Made by a program: the position numbers and the translations under genes. Source: a virus. Taken from it: a DNA stretch of 50,274 bases. Position 1 is the stretch's first letter, and the number at the start of each line of letters is the position of its first letter. Positions 20,562-29,700 of the stretch are shown in pieces. The stretch lies in the IMG/VR virus record IMGVR_UViG_3300046692_000219, positions 1-50,274 of that record; one strand, written 5' to 3'. The notes under the pieces were generated by a model that saw only the letters and a program-made list of their open reading frames with translations, searched no databases and was not told the DNA's origin.

Positions 20562-22022
20562 ATGAGCGAACCGGTTATTGCCTCTGTCCCGAGCAATCCT
20601 CTTCAGTGGCTTGAGTATCTGCACTCGAAGCTGCTGAGGCACCGGACAGGGTACCGGCGTCATTCCGCCTACTACGACGGAGAGCATCAGAAGTTGGTGT
20701 TCGCACAGGCGCGGCACCTCAACGAGTTCGGCCACATCTTCGAGAAGTGGCGGGACAACTTCTGCGGCCTGATCATCGACAGCGTCAACGAGCGCTTGGC
20801 CATCGACGGCTTCCGTATGACGGACGAGCCTGATGCGGACAAGGACGCTCGGGACATCTGGCAGCGGAACTTCCTCGATGCGGAGTCCAACGCTGGCCAC
20901 CTGGACGCGATGATCCACGGCACTGCCTTCGCTGTGGTGTGGGCCGATGCTGACGGCAAGCCAACGATCACGCTGGAGTCGGCAGAGAACGTCGTCGTGC
21001 AGTACAAGCCTGGCAGCCGTCGAGAGATCGAGGCCGCGGCGAAGTTCTACACGGATGACTGGGGCCGCCAGTGGTCGACTCTGTGGTTCGCCAACCGCGT
21101 CTACACCTTCCAGGCCGGCACGTTCGGCTGGGGCAATCCTTCGGCCGCCAAGTCGGTGAAGAACCCCCTGGGCGAAGTGCCTGTCGTTCCCCTGAACAAC
21201 AGGTCCCGCCTCACCGGTGAGCCTCTGTCGGACCTGACCACGGTCATCCCGCTTCAGGACGCGGTGAACAAGATCGTGTCTGACGCTCTCCTGGCGAGTG
21301 AGTATGCGGCCTGGCCGCAAAGGTATGTCACTGGCCTGGAAATCGTGGAGGACGACACTGGTAACCCGGTCGAGCCTTTCAAGATTGCCGTAGACAAGCT
21401 GCTTCAGGCTGAAGACCCGAACGTGAAGTTCGGCCAGTTCGAGGCAGCCGACCTGGGGAATTACGTCAAGCTGGCAGACATGCTCGTTCAGCACATGGCG
21501 AGCACGAGCCGTATCCCCTTCCACTACTTCCTGAACAACGGTGGTGTGGCTCCCTCCGGTGAGTCCATAACCGCCGCTGAGGCTGGTCTGATAGCCAAGA
21601 CTCGTGAACGCATGCTCCATTTCGGAGAGGGCTGGGAACGCGTAATGCGCCTGGCCTTCAAGGTAATGAAGGACAAGCGTGCAGAGGCTTGGAGTGCCGA
21701 GGTCATTTGGCGTGACCCTGAGAATCGGACCGAAAGCCAACACATGGATGCACTTCTGAAGCTGAAGATGATCGGTGTTCCGACAGATCAGCTTCTCTCC
21801 GATGCGGGTTACACACCGCAGCAGATCGCCCGCTTTAAGTCGATGCGGGAGGACGACGCCAAGGCCGCAATGGAACTGGCGAAGAAGTTCCCCGATCCGG
21901 CTCAGCAGGCCAACGAGCAGGCCGGCCAGCCTAGCTCGGATGTCCAGAAAGCTGCCGTCAAGCAGCCGCAGGGCAATTCTGGTAACGCAGCCCGCAAGGC
22001 TGTGAACCCGGTTAAGGGTTGA
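20562..22022 (+). CDS. Portal protein (SPP1 gp6-like)
   Basis: 486 residues immediately after terminase. N-terminal pattern HRTGYRRHSAYYDGEHQKL and RDNFCGLIIDSVNERLAIDGF matches the SPP1-type portal family. A long C-terminal helix rich in Lys/Ala/Gln (KAAMELAKKFPDPAQQANEQ) fits the portal crown/barrel. Twelve copies would form the DNA channel at one capsid vertex. A terminator follows. Confidence 0.92.
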   Translation: MSEPVIASVPSNPLQWLEYLHSKLLRHRTGYRRHSAYYDGEHQKLVFAQARHLNEFGHIFEKWRDNFCGLIIDSVNERLAIDGFRMTDEPDADKDARDIWQRNFLDAESNAGHLDAMIHGTAFAVVWADADGKPTITLESAENVVVQYKPGSRREIEAAAKFYTDDWGRQWSTLWFANRVYTFQAGTFGWGNPSAAKSVKNPLGEVPVVPLNNRSRLTGEPLSDLTTVIPLQDAVNKIVSDALLASEYAAWPQRYVTGLEIVEDDTGNPVEPFKIAVDKLLQAEDPNVKFGQFEAADLGNYVKLADMLVQHMASTSRIPFHYFLNNGGVAPSGESITAAEAGLIAKTRERMLHFGEGWERVMRLAFKVMKDKRAEAWSAEVIWRDPENRTESQHMDALLKLKMIGVPTDQLLSDAGYTPQQIARFKSMREDDAKAAMELAKKFPDPAQQANEQAGQPSSDVQKAAVKQPQGNSGNAARKAVNPVKG

Positions 22023-22046
22023 TCCCTTAATCCTTTTCATTACGCA

Positions 22047-22071
22047 GGCTCCCGCAATGGGGGCCTTTTTT
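22047..22071 (+). terminator. Terminator after portal gene
   Basis: GGCTCCC-GCAAT-GGGGGCC followed by seven T-rich bases. Probably partial, to set lower levels of terminase/portal than capsid. Confidence 0.75.
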
Positions 22072-22097
22072 GATGCACCGAAATGGATGGATCACGC

Positions 22098-22679
22098 ATG
22101 GACGAGAACACGCAGAACGCTGGCACCACTTCCACCGAGGGCGCTCCGACCGGCGAGGCCGGCACCCCTCAGACTCCGACGCTCGAAACACTTCAGGCGG
22201 AGGTCGACAAGTGGAAGTCCCTGTCCCGCACGAATGAGAAGCGGTGGCAGGACGCCTCTGCCGAGCGCGATGCGCTCAAGGAGTCCGGCATGACGGACGC
22301 AGAGAAGGCAATTGAGGCCGCTAAGGCTCAGGCCCGATCCGCGACCCTCGCCGAATACGGCACTCGGCTTGCTGACGCCGAGCTGCGTGCACAGGCCGCA
22401 AAGGCAGGTGTGGAGCTTCCTCCCGCCGAGTTCCTGAACCTGACGAAGTTCGTCGGTGAAGACGGCTCTGTGAATGCCGATGTGATCGGCACTTTCGTCT
22501 CGTCCCTCCCTAAGCCGGTCGCTGAGCCCGAATTCGATCAGGGCCTTGGCCTTGGTCGTCAGGGCGGGTCCGGAGTTCAGCAGCTCACCCGCGACGACCT
22601 TTCCAACATGTCCCCGCAGGAGATCAACGCTGCCCGCAAGGCGGGTCAGCTCGACGCCCTTATGCGAGGCGCAATCTGA
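22098..22679 (+). CDS. Capsid scaffolding protein
   Basis: 193 residues directly before the major capsid gene. The disordered Thr/Gly/Ala start is followed by a long charged coiled coil (LQAEVDKWKSLSRTNEKRWQ and onward to about 110) and a basic helix-containing C-terminus (NAARKAGQLDALMRG), the layout of phage scaffold proteins whose C-terminus binds coat. No protease gene or motif is visible. The start could be ATG 22083; ATG 22098 has the better GGATGG site. Confidence 0.85.
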   Translation: MDENTQNAGTTSTEGAPTGEAGTPQTPTLETLQAEVDKWKSLSRTNEKRWQDASAERDALKESGMTDAEKAIEAAKAQARSATLAEYGTRLADAELRAQAAKAGVELPPAEFLNLTKFVGEDGSVNADVIGTFVSSLPKPVAEPEFDQGLGLGRQGGSGVQQLTRDDLSNMSPQEINAARKAGQLDALMRGAI

Positions 22680-22698
22680 CAAACCCGTGAGGTAACCT

Positions 22699-23763
22699 AT
22701 GGCATTTCTTTCTCAGGCTGGCAATAACACTGGGGCCGGCCAGCTTCAGACCACGCAGGGCCAGTTCATTCCCGAGGTCTGGACTTCGCAGCTCATTGCG
22801 GACATCGAGGAAAACCTTATCCTCGGTGCTTCCCCCTTCACCAACCGGCAGTATGAGGGCGACTTCCGCCGTGAGGGCGACGTAGTCCGAATCCCGCACT
22901 TCGTTGACGGGACTGTCACTGACAAGGGCCTGGTGAAGGCGTACGGCGAGATCGGTACTGCCGACCACGCGGCCCTTGAGTACATGAAGATGACCGTCGC
23001 GAAGGGTTCCAGCTTCCACCTGGAGATCGACGCTCTTCACCAGCTCCAGACCAAGGGCGGCATCGACCTGATGTCCAACCTGGTGTCGCAGCGTGCGCGT
23101 CAGACCGCGCTTGCCATTGACGAGCTGGTTGCGCTGACCCTGCTCGCCGCTCTCCAGGGCAAGGACCTGAACGGCGCGGAGAACCGCACCGCCACTGTGT
23201 CCGGCCTCCCCGCGCTGGAGCTGGGCGCTATCTCGAAGGTCCAGGCGACCGACGTGGACGCCCCCGCTGCGGACAAGCTGTCCGTCTACGACTACGTGGT
23301 CAAGATGCTCGAAGTGCTCGACACTCGCAGCGCTCCGCAGGACCGGTACCTGTTCGTCTCCCCGCGCATGCGCTCTCTCCTCCTGCGGGACGAGAAGTTC
23401 ATCGACGCGTCGCAGCACGGCGGCGGCGGTTCGGTCGTGGCCTCCGGTCAGATCGGCTCCATTCTCGGCCTGCCGGTCGTGGTCGCGAACGCGCTGGGCA
23501 ACCACTCCCGGCCCAACTCGCCGGTCATCAAGAAGGGCAACGAGAAGTTCGGCAGCGTCGACCTGTTCATGGGCTCGACCTCCGCTGTCTCCGTCGTCGT
23601 GCCGTTCGCCGAGATGGCCGCGTACAACCCGGAGAAGTCCTTCACGTCGGCCGTGAAGTCCCGAGTCATCTACGACGCGAAGGTGTGCCGGCCTGAGCAG
23701 CTTCTCGTGGCTCAGGGTGTCGAGGCGGAGATCAACACTCACAACGCCCCGGCTGCTGGCTGA
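22699..23763 (+). CDS. Major capsid protein (HK97 fold)
   Basis: 354 residues, start ATG 22699 with GAGG 7 bases upstream. A flexible N-arm is followed by LIADIEENLILGASPFTNR and a long spine helix (HQLQTKGGIDLMSNLVSQRARQTALAIDE split over strands), and a P-domain-like segment with DRYLFVSPRMRSLLL, typical of HK97-type coat proteins. The position after scaffold and before connectors supports the call. It would form the icosahedral shell. Confidence 0.92.
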   Translation: MAFLSQAGNNTGAGQLQTTQGQFIPEVWTSQLIADIEENLILGASPFTNRQYEGDFRREGDVVRIPHFVDGTVTDKGLVKAYGEIGTADHAALEYMKMTVAKGSSFHLEIDALHQLQTKGGIDLMSNLVSQRARQTALAIDELVALTLLAALQGKDLNGAENRTATVSGLPALELGAISKVQATDVDAPAADKLSVYDYVVKMLEVLDTRSAPQDRYLFVSPRMRSLLLRDEKFIDASQHGGGGSVVASGQIGSILGLPVVVANALGNHSRPNSPVIKKGNEKFGSVDLFMGSTSAVSVVVPFAEMAAYNPEKSFTSAVKSRVIYDAKVCRPEQLLVAQGVEAEINTHNAPAAG

Positions 23764-23792
23764 TCTGACCTTCCCTAACTGAGGGGAGGGAC

Positions 23793-24146
23793 ATGGCCTT
23801 TGCCACCCCAGACGATGTGGCCGCCCGCCTTGGGCGGCCACTCGCTGAAGACGAAAAAACTCGAGTTTCGGCGTTCCTGGACGACGCGTCTGCGTTCGTC
23901 ACCGAGTACTGCAATGGCGCCTGGGACAGGACCACTCCCCCGGCCATCTTCAAGACGGTCGTGTGCGGTGAGGTCATCCGCTGGTTGTCCGTTGCCCCTG
24001 GCGTGATCTTGGAGCGCACTGGCGAGCTGGAGACCCAGTTCGGTCAGACGGCTTCCAATCAGGGCCTCTCTCGTGAGGCCACAGCAGCACTCCGCAAGTA
24101 CCGGCGCAAGGTCGGTTCACTCCCCCTTCGCCGCTACGACTGTTAG
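23793..24146 (+). CDS. Head-tail adaptor (connector) protein
   Basis: 117 residues, mostly helical. FATPDDVAARLGRPLAEDE and the pattern LDDASAFVTEYC...VVCGEVIRWL match gp15/HK97 gp6-like adaptors that form the ring under the portal. First of four small connector genes with tight spacing. Confidence 0.8.
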   Translation: MAFATPDDVAARLGRPLAEDEKTRVSAFLDDASAFVTEYCNGAWDRTTPPAIFKTVVCGEVIRWLSVAPGVILERTGELETQFGQTASNQGLSREATAALRKYRRKVGSLPLRRYDC

Positions 24147-24154
24147 GAGTCCGC

Positions 24155-24484
24155 ATGCCCCGTCACTTCACTGACTTCGTTGAGGTCTATCGCGCAGAAA
24201 TCGTTGCGGATGCCTACACGAAGAAGCGTGACTGGGACGACGCCGTGAAGGTGTGGGCCGGTTCGGCATCTGTCCAACCGGCCTCCACCACGGAGGCGGA
24301 CTCGCAGGCGCGAGAGACCACAGACATCCACATCACTGTCTTCCTGCCTCCCACAGCTGACGTCGACTCGACGGACCGGCTTGTGGTCGACGGCATCACA
24401 TACGAGGTGAGGTCCGAGCCACGCATCTGGCGTCAAGGCTCCCTCGCACACATCTACTTGAGAGCACGGAGGGTGAGGCGCTAA
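24155..24484 (+). CDS. Head closure (stopper) protein
   Basis: 109 residues, beta-rich (VEVYRAEIVADAYTKKRDWDD, TDIHITVFLPPTADVDSTD, VVDGITYEVRSEPRIW), typical of SPP1 gp16-like stoppers that seal the connector after packaging. The stop overlaps the next ATG (TAATG). Confidence 0.75.
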   Translation: MPRHFTDFVEVYRAEIVADAYTKKRDWDDAVKVWAGSASVQPASTTEADSQARETTDIHITVFLPPTADVDSTDRLVVDGITYEVRSEPRIWRQGSLAHIYLRARRVRR

Positions 24485-24834
24485 TGGCTGACGACGTCAA
24501 GTTCACCCTGCGCATGAACGCTGGTTGGGAGGAACACTTCCTCCTGAACGAGGAGACCCGCGACCTGGTGGCCCTCCGCACCGAGGACATCGCTGTGTTC
24601 GCCAGGGCACTGGCACCGCGGGCTCGCAACAAGCCGCACTGGAACACCATCCACAAGCACATCGAAGTGATGGTCACGGCCTACAAGGGCTGGTACGGCC
24701 AGGTGCTCATTGAGCCTGACCGCGACGTGCGGCACGCGATGCTGCAAGAGCGCGGTTACAAGGACCCTGCTGGCCACCGGCATCCGGGACGCTTCTACCT
24801 GAAGCGTGCCCTGGAGAGGGCGAGGGTTGAATGA
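24484..24834 (+). CDS. Head-tail connector/tail completion protein (HK97 gp10-like)
   Basis: 116 residues. A helix followed by ARALAPRARNKPHWNTIHKHI and YKGWYGQVLIEPD resembles HK97 gp10/neck proteins, which have a helix plus small sheet. It overlaps the next gene by 4 bases. The assignment rests mainly on gene order. Confidence 0.7.
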   Translation: MADDVKFTLRMNAGWEEHFLLNEETRDLVALRTEDIAVFARALAPRARNKPHWNTIHKHIEVMVTAYKGWYGQVLIEPDRDVRHAMLQERGYKDPAGHRHPGRFYLKRALERARVE

Positions 24835-25217
24835 AAGTAGATCCTGTCGACCTCGTGTGGCAGTACCTCAACACAGCCCCGTACATCCCCGAGGACGCGC
24901 CCACGGGCGACCTGGTGGGCCGCGAGGTCGGGGACACCACCATCTACCTCAGCCACTCCGGTGGCTTCCGCCTCGTACGGGACCGCATGGACCGTGCGGA
25001 CATCGAGTACGACGTGTTCCACCAGGAACGCGCCCAGGCAGCAAGCCTGGCCTATACCTGCCGTGAGCTGTTCCTAGAAGACCTGCCCGGCCAAATAATT
25101 GGCGACGTCGAGATCCTTGACGTTGTCGAGATTTCCTCTCCCCGGTACTACCCGGACTCGACTTCAGGCGAGCACGTCTACGGCGGGGAGATCACAGTTT
25201 TCTTCACTGAGAACTGA
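24831..25217 (+). CDS. Tail terminator protein
   Basis: 128 residues with the lambda gpU/SPP1 gp17-like pattern: helix (VDLVWQYLNTAPYI), strands (TIYLSHSGGFRLVRD), helix (QAASLAYTCRELFLEDL) and a closing strand (GGEITVFFTEN). It would cap the tail tube at its head end and join it to the connector. Followed by a terminator before the tube gene. Confidence 0.75.
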   Translation: MKVDPVDLVWQYLNTAPYIPEDAPTGDLVGREVGDTTIYLSHSGGFRLVRDRMDRADIEYDVFHQERAQAASLAYTCRELFLEDLPGQIIGDVEILDVVEISSPRYYPDSTSGEHVYGGEITVFFTEN

Positions 25218-25243
25218 TACCCCCCTGGCTTAGCCAGACCGAA

Positions 25244-25267
25244 GGGCCCCTTGTGGGGCCCTTTTTT
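25244..25267 (+). terminator. Terminator before major tail gene
   Basis: GGGCCCC-TTGT-GGGGCCC followed by six T. A smaller hairpin (CTGGCT/AGCCAG) lies at about 25225-25237. Confidence 0.85.
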
Positions 25268-25292
25268 GTTTCCCCGCTTGAGGAGTTCCTTT

Positions 25293-25892
25293 ATGGCGAA
25301 TGACGCTTCCAAGATCCGGTTCGCCCCTAACGGCGGACTGTTCATGGCCCCTTCCCCGACTGGTGGGGCGGGTGGCACGGTCCTTCCCGATGACGTAGGC
25401 GACGGTGGTAAGACCGCGCCGGCCGGTTACAAGTCTTTCGGCTATGTCGATGAGTCGGGTGTCACCATTACCCCGTCCATCGAGACGGACCCGGTGAATG
25501 CATGGCAGTCCGCGGTTCCCGTTCTCTACAACGTGAAGGGTGCCTCTTTCCAGATCAAGGCGACCCTGCTGGAGACCTCGAAGCTGACCACGGAGCTGTT
25601 CTACGGTGCTACGTGGGTCGAGGTTCTGTCGGACGACGCGACCCCTGTGCCGACCGGTATTTACCGGCTGGACCTTTCCAGCACTCCGGAGCTTTCCGAG
25701 CTTTCGATCGTCGTGGACTGGGCCCAGAAGGGCAAGAACTACCGCACGGTTATCCCGCGCGCCATGATCTCGGACCGAGGCGGTATCACGCTTCAGCGTA
25801 CCGAGGCCCAGAAGTACGAGCTGACCATTGACGCCCTGGACTACAACGGCGGCCTTGGCTACGTGCTCACGGACGAGGTCATGACTGCCTGA
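25293..25892 (+). CDS. Major tail (tube) protein
   Basis: 199 residues from ATG 25293 with GAGGAG upstream. The product is beta-rich with ANDASKIRFAPNGGLFMAP, GYVDESGVTITPSIETD and VPVLYNVKGASFQIKATLLE, a pattern common to actinophage tail tube subunits. It would form stacked hexamers around the tape measure. It is flanked by a terminator upstream and a hairpin downstream, which may help set its high expression. Confidence 0.9.
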   Translation: MANDASKIRFAPNGGLFMAPSPTGGAGGTVLPDDVGDGGKTAPAGYKSFGYVDESGVTITPSIETDPVNAWQSAVPVLYNVKGASFQIKATLLETSKLTTELFYGATWVEVLSDDATPVPTGIYRLDLSSTPELSELSIVVDWAQKGKNYRTVIPRAMISDRGGITLQRTEAQKYELTIDALDYNGGLGYVLTDEVMTA

Positions 25893-25917
25893 TTCGGGCT
25901 GTAAACGAATTGCCTCT

Positions 25918-25942
25918 GCCGGGGAGGGCGAAATTCCCCGGC
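25918..25942. terminator. Hairpin after major tail gene
   Basis: GCCGGGGA (25918-25925) and TTCCCCGGC (25934-25942) form a stable stem with no T-run. It is probably an mRNA-stabilising or partial termination structure. Confidence 0.5.
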
Positions 25943-25990
25943 CACTCTCTCTCACCCCACCCATGACCCCCCGTTTCCTTTGGAGTTCCC

Positions 25991-26284
25991 ATGGCTGCTG
26001 CCCGTAAGACCGCTGCCCCGAAGACCGCCCCCAAGACCGCCGCTGCGGAGGCCGAGGCGACCGAGCAGCCCACCAAGTTCACGTTCCTCGGTATCGACTT
26101 CGAGGTCCCGCCTGCCAAGAAGATTCCGCTGGAGCTGCTGTTCGCGGAAGACGAGCTGGACGCCGTGAAGATCATCGTCGGTGAGGACAAGTGGGCCGAG
26201 TTCCGTGCCAAGCGTCCGACGATCGGTGACTTCCAGGAACTTTCCGCCAAGGTCAACGAGGCGTCGGCCGGCTCGGGAAACTGA
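25991..26284 (+). CDS. Tail assembly chaperone, short form (gpG-like)
   Basis: 97 residues. A Lys/Ala/Thr-rich start precedes a compact domain (KFTFLGIDFEVPPAKKIPLE, AEFRAKRPTIGDFQELSAKV). It lies between tube and tape-measure genes, as lambda G does. Ribosomes not shifting stop at TGA 26282-26284. It binds the tape measure during tail assembly and is absent from the virion in known systems. Confidence 0.88.
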   Translation: MAAARKTAAPKTAPKTAAAEAEATEQPTKFTFLGIDFEVPPAKKIPLELLFAEDELDAVKIIVGEDKWAEFRAKRPTIGDFQELSAKVNEASAGSGN

Positions 26285-26694
26285 TAGCAACCGTTCACGT
26301 CATCAGGGAATACCCCGAAGAGCTGGAAGCGGACTTCCTGGAATTCTTCGGGGTTGATCTCCTCGACCTCTGGCGTGGGCGGTTGTCTCTGCGCAGGGTG
26401 CACCTGCTGATTAATTCACTCATGCACAAGGCTGGACGGTCCACGCTGCTCGCCACGATGGACGAGACAACGCAGTGGGGCTCCACTGAACACTTGCTCG
26501 CTCGCGTCTCGGACGCTTTGGAGCTGGGCAACTACCTCTTCCTCAAGGCCAACAGCAGCGAAAAGGACATCCCGCTGCCTGAGCCTCTTCCCCGTCCCGG
26601 CTCTTCCGAGCCGGTAAAGCCCAAGCCAGCCGAGCACGAATTCGCGTCCGGTGAGGAGCTGTCGAACTTCTTCACGCAGATGAGCAATCTTTAG
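25991..26694 (+). CDS. Tail assembly chaperone, frameshifted long form (gpGT-like)
   Basis: The heptamer G-GGA-AAC at 26275-26281 is in the correct zero frame, one codon before the short-form stop. A -1 slip there continues as LIATVHVIREYPEELEADF to 26694, giving about 234 residues. The T part has LLDLWRGRLSLRRVHLLIN and an acidic C-terminus. No ribosome site serves the T part on its own. This is the conserved lambda G/GT strategy. Confidence 0.88.
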
Positions 26695-26703
26695 GAGGCC
26701 GGT

Positions 26704-29700
26704 ATGGCGGCTACTGGTCGTGGACCTATCAAGGTTGGTTCCGGTTACATCGAGATCAACCCCCGGCTTTCCGAAGAGACGGTTCGGAAGTTCCGTACCG
26801 AGATCGCTCGGGAGATGGAGAAGGCCGGCCGTCAGGCTGGCAAGGAGTTCACGGCCGCCACCACCGAGGGCCTGAAGGGCATCGAGAAGGCTGTCCGCAC
26901 CGCTGCTGCGAAGGCGGGTGCAGCCGCAGAGGCCGAGGTCAAGGACTCTGCCGAGGTCATCGAGAAGATCGAAGCCGACCTCACCAAGCAGTACGGCGAG
27001 CAGGCCACCAAGCGCTTCCGTGAGCTGCGCAAGCTGGAGGAGAAGAAGCGCGCCCTGGTCGAGGAGACCAGCAAGGAGACTCAGGCCGCTCTCAGGGCCA
27101 CTCAGCGCCAGGAGACCGAGTCTCTGACCCAGGCCGCAAAGTCTCAGCAGCAGGCGATCACCCGTAAGGAGAAGGCGCAGGCCGAGTACGAGAAGTACGT
27201 ACGCGAGTCCAACGCCCGTATCGCCAAGCAGGAATCCGCGGAAGTCGCCGCCTCTGCAAAGCAGGTCGAGGCCGCCGAGAAGGAGAAGCAGAGGGCCAGG
27301 CGGCAGGCGCTTGAAGACGAAGCCCGTATGGATCGGGAGATCGCTGCTACTCAGGACCGTTTGGCCCGTGAGGAAGCCGCCCGAGTCCGTACGACGGAGC
27401 GGGAGAAGCGTGCGGAGCGTGAGCAGTCCGCCCGCATGGAGCGAGAGATTGAGTCCACTCGACTCCGCCTCGTTCGTGAGCACGAGAGGGCAATTCGCGA
27501 TGAGCTGCGGCGCACGCAGTTGCAGCGGAAGACCGAGCTGCAATCGCAGATCCGCGACACGATGGCGGCGCAGACTCAGCTTCGTCGGCAGATCACGGAT
27601 TACCAGCAGCACATTCGTGACACCGAGCGCAACACCACCGGTTCCATTACTCGTCTTCAGACGAAGTGGAAGGCTGTCGGTGGGAATATTGAGACGCTGG
27701 GCACGCACGCTGTTGAGGCCGGAAACCTCATTTCCACGAAGCTGCTTGCCCCTCTCGGCCTGGTGGCCGGCGCGCTGACGACTATCGGCATCAAGTCCGC
27801 CGATATGCGAATCCTCGGGCAGAAGGGTCTTACCGCTGCCGGGGTCGACAACAAGACTGCGGCCTCGGAAATGGCCAAGGTCCAGCAGTACGCGATTGAT
27901 ACTCCGTTCAGCGTTGACGTAATGCACGAGTATCAGATGAAGATGATTCGTTCGCTCGCTGCCGCTGACCCTGACTGGTACAAGAAGGGCACCAAGACTG
28001 AGGCCGCTAATCAGGCTGCGGGTAAGACCACTGACCTGATCATGGCTGTCGGCGACTCCATGGCACGGGCGGGAAACCTTGACCCGGCCATGTTCCAGCG
28101 CGCTATGTACGCCCTTGACCGCATGTCTGACACGGACAAGGCGAGCACGCGAAACATCAGCCAGCTTGTGAACGCGACGGGTATTCCCGCCCCCGAGCTG
28201 GCCCAGATGTTCGGCTTCAACAGTGCCGGTGATTTCTGGAAGGTTGTCGGTACTCCTGTCACCAAGGGTGGCGGTGTCTCCGGTAACGAGATGATGAACA
28301 ACCTTCTCCAGTACTGGGACCCGAGCTACTTCCAGAAGGGCAAGGACGGAAAGCCGCTCAAGGACAAGCACGGTCAGTTCATCGTCAACAACGACGGGCA
28401 CAACCCGACGGGTAGCGGTGGTTCCGCGGGCTACGGCAAGACGATGACTTCGGCCACCATCACCGGCCGAATTCAGCAGATGACCGAGGGGGCCACAAAC
28501 CGCCTCGGCAAGATGTTCGCCGAGCCTGGTAAGGACGGCCAGTACCAGTACACCAAGCTGGGCCAAGAGTTCATGGGCAAGGGCGGTGTCCTCGATGAGG
28601 TCGGGGGTATCGGAAAGTCCGCACTGAAGCAGCTCCCCGATCTGCTGATGATGTTCGCCCAGGAAATCAAGCGCATCACTGGCTGGATCAAGGACGTCGC
28701 CGATTTCCTCGCGGATCACCCCGCTATCAAGGACGCGGTTATCCAGGTCGCCAAGATCGGCGTTGTCGTCGCTCCCTTGCTTATCGGCCTTGGCCTGTTC
28801 GCTAAGACGATCGGCAAGCTGACGAAGGTCATGGCCGGTGGAGTCGACCTCTTCAAGGGGGCCGGAAAGGCTGCGGGTGGGCTCGCCAGGGGCGTTCGCG
28901 GTACCTACAGGACCGGTCGACAGGTGGCCGCTGGTGCTCGATCTGCTGCCCGTGGAGACGGCTACCTCAGCGGCTACGACAGCCGCAGGGACACCTACAC
29001 GGCCCGCAACGAGGACCGTGCCCGAGGGCGTCAGCGCTACGCCAATGCGAGCCGTGAGAACGGCGCTTTCCGCACGGCTGGACAGTACGGACGTCTGAGT
29101 GCCGCCCGTGTCACCGGATACGACTCGTTCGGGGACTGGCGGACCCGTAGCCGCAACCTGCGCTCGGACAACAACCACCTTGGTAACCAGGCACGTCGTG
29201 CCGCGAATCAGGGCCAGCTCTCCGAGGCTCAGCGTCTTCGGGATCAGCAGGAGACGAACCGGCAGAACTACCGGGACTCCCGGCGTGAGCGTCGACAGAC
29301 GGCCGCGGATCGCCTCCGTCCCACAGACAGCGTCGACCGCGCCAGCCAGAGCGGGTCAGGCATGCGCCAGGCCCGGACCGACATGCGGGCGATGGAAGAC
29401 CGTCTCGCTCAGCTCCGCGAGGAGCTGGCCAACGTCGGCCACCAGGTCCCCACTCAGGTGATCAACGCCCTGCACGGCCGGTCTGGTCAGAGCGTCGCCG
29501 CTGCGGCGAATGACGCCAGGGACAACGTGACCCACATCCGCACCGAGGGCCTGGAACCCCTCAACCGGACCAGCCTCAACCAGGTCGACCAGGAGATCGA
29601 CAAGGTTCGGCAGAGCGCCGCGAGGCTGATCACGGAACTGAAGAACGCTCAGACCGAGGTCACCCAGCTCGACGGCAAGAAGCTGGTTCAGTTCAAGGTC

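Noticed and set aside
26416-29178. A 920-codon minus-strand open frame opposite the tape measure gene
   Set aside because: It is the antisense shadow of a GC-rich gene; no ribosome site, low-complexity Leu/Arg/Gly composition, and it crosses several real plus-strand genes.
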